Assembly: GCA_035506075.1 (NCBI GenBank)
Contig: DATJQB010000331.1
Span: 1-14,720 of the forward strand
DNA from: UBA9647 sp035506075
Lineage (GTDB): Bacteria; Bacteroidota; Ignavibacteria; UBA10030
Reading direction: 5' to 3'
Length of the DNA: 14,720 bases
The notes beneath the pieces were generated by a model, which saw only the letters and a program-made list of their open reading frames with translations, had not been told where the DNA came from and did no database searches. Positions 14,345 through 14,720 of this stretch are shown here, piece by piece (positions within the stretch are counted from its first letter, which is position 1; each line of letters opens with the position of its first letter). Made by a program: the position numbers and the translations under genes.

Positions 14345-14720
14345 GTGCGGATCGTCGTCGCAGGGATCGGGAATGAGTTCAGGGGAGATGACGGAGCTGG
14401 ACTTTCCGCTGCAAGGCTCCTCAGGTCCCGCTCAATCCCGGATGTCGAAATCCATGAATTGAACGGAGAAATTACGCGGCTTGTAGACATACTTCAGGCC
14501 GGCTGTTCCGTTGTGCTCATCGATGCAACGCGTTCTCCGAACCCTCCAGGTACGATCCTCCGTATTGATGTCTCAAACTCTCCACTTCCCCCTGAGACTC
14601 AACATCGCTCCACGCATGGTATCGGGCTGTCTTCAGTGATCGAACTCGCGCATGGAGCCGGGAACGTTCCTTCACGTCTCGTCTTCTATGGCATCGAGGG
14701 GGAATCGTTCGATCACGCCG
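14345..14720 (+). CDS. Hydrogenase maturation protease (cut by window edge)
   Basis: Reading from GTG 14345 gives 125 codons without a stop to the window end. The start MRIVVAGIGNEFRGDDGAG matches the HybD/HycI family of hydrogenase endopeptidases. By alignment to HybD, whose nickel-sensing residues are Glu16, Asp62 and His93, the equivalents here are Asp16, Asp60 (in VVLIDAT) and His91 (in THGIGL). The enzyme binds the nickel-loaded large subunit and trims its C-terminal tail, here most likely FVKLDMQ of hydA. A GGAG site sits 5 bases upstream. About 25-40 residues should be missing, judged from the usual length of 150-165. Its place at the end of the hydrogenase gene run fits this role well. 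Confidence 0.9.
   Translation, partial: MRIVVAGIGNEFRGDDGAGLSAARLLRSRSIPDVEIHELNGEITRLVDILQAGCSVVLIDATRSPNPPGTILRIDVSNSPLPPETQHRSTHGIGLSSVIELAHGAGNVPSRLVFYGIEGESFDHA

Noticed and set aside
1..14720. Alternative genetic code with TGA or TAG as sense
   Set aside because: TGA (nifJ, hydB, hydG), TAG (hydD, hydA) and TAA (maeB, PyrD-like, YbaK) all end genes exactly at family-typical lengths.
1..14720. CRISPR arrays, tRNA/rRNA genes, insertion sequences
   Set aside because: No regularly spaced repeats, RNA gene signatures, transposase fragments or terminal repeats were seen on either strand.

Overview
The window is a gene-dense piece (roughly 55-57% G+C by eye) of a bacterial chromosome. It carries central carbon, redox and hydrogen metabolism of an anaerobic or facultatively anaerobic organism. 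Genes begin with ATG or GTG, Shine-Dalgarno sites are mostly good, and TAA, TAG and TGA all appear as stops, so the standard bacterial code applies. The gene set (one-chain pyruvate:ferredoxin oxidoreductase with a PyrD-like partner, group 3b-type [NiFe] hydrogenase, exported rubrerythrin) would fit the Bacteroidota/Ignavibacteriota/Chlorobiota neighbourhood or a similar uncultured lineage. That placement is an inference with low confidence, because no rRNA or marker gene is present.

Left part (1-8122). A citrate synthase gene runs leftward off the edge. It is divergent, across a 514-bp non-coding region holding a strong palindrome (569-590), from a complete pyruvate:ferredoxin oxidoreductase gene (nifJ, 714-4322). 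Next on the same strand come a dihydroorotate-dehydrogenase-like flavoprotein lacking the usual active-site Cys, a small two-zinc-site protein ending in a DksA/TraR-type finger, and an MaeB-type malic enzyme with a C-terminal phosphotransacetylase-like domain. The last two overlap by ATGA. This block links pyruvate, acetyl-CoA, malate and NAD(P)H.

Middle and right part (8123-14720). After a 262-bp spacer with inverted repeats comes a lipoprotein-anchored rubrerythrin. It is followed by a compact operon for a cytoplasmic bidirectional NAD(P)-linked [NiFe] hydrogenase (sulfhydrogenase type): beta (hydB), a cyclic-nucleotide-binding-fold protein with no DNA-binding domain, gamma (hydG), delta (hydD) and alpha (hydA). 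A YbaK-type aminoacyl-tRNA deacylase and a hydrogenase maturation protease, cut by the window edge, complete the run. The alpha subunit has the C-terminal extension that such a protease would remove.

Pyruvate oxidation yields reduced ferredoxin and malic enzyme yields NAD(P)H. The hydrogenase can discharge NAD(P)H as H2 or recover it from H2, and the rubrerythrin would guard the cell surface against peroxide. The main oddities are two in-frame stops in the hydrogenase operon. Just after hydG, 23 further codons with a CxxCxxC motif run into an exact ATGA overlap with hydD. Just before hydB, the best Shine-Dalgarno site serves a three-codon ORF in the same frame as hydB.
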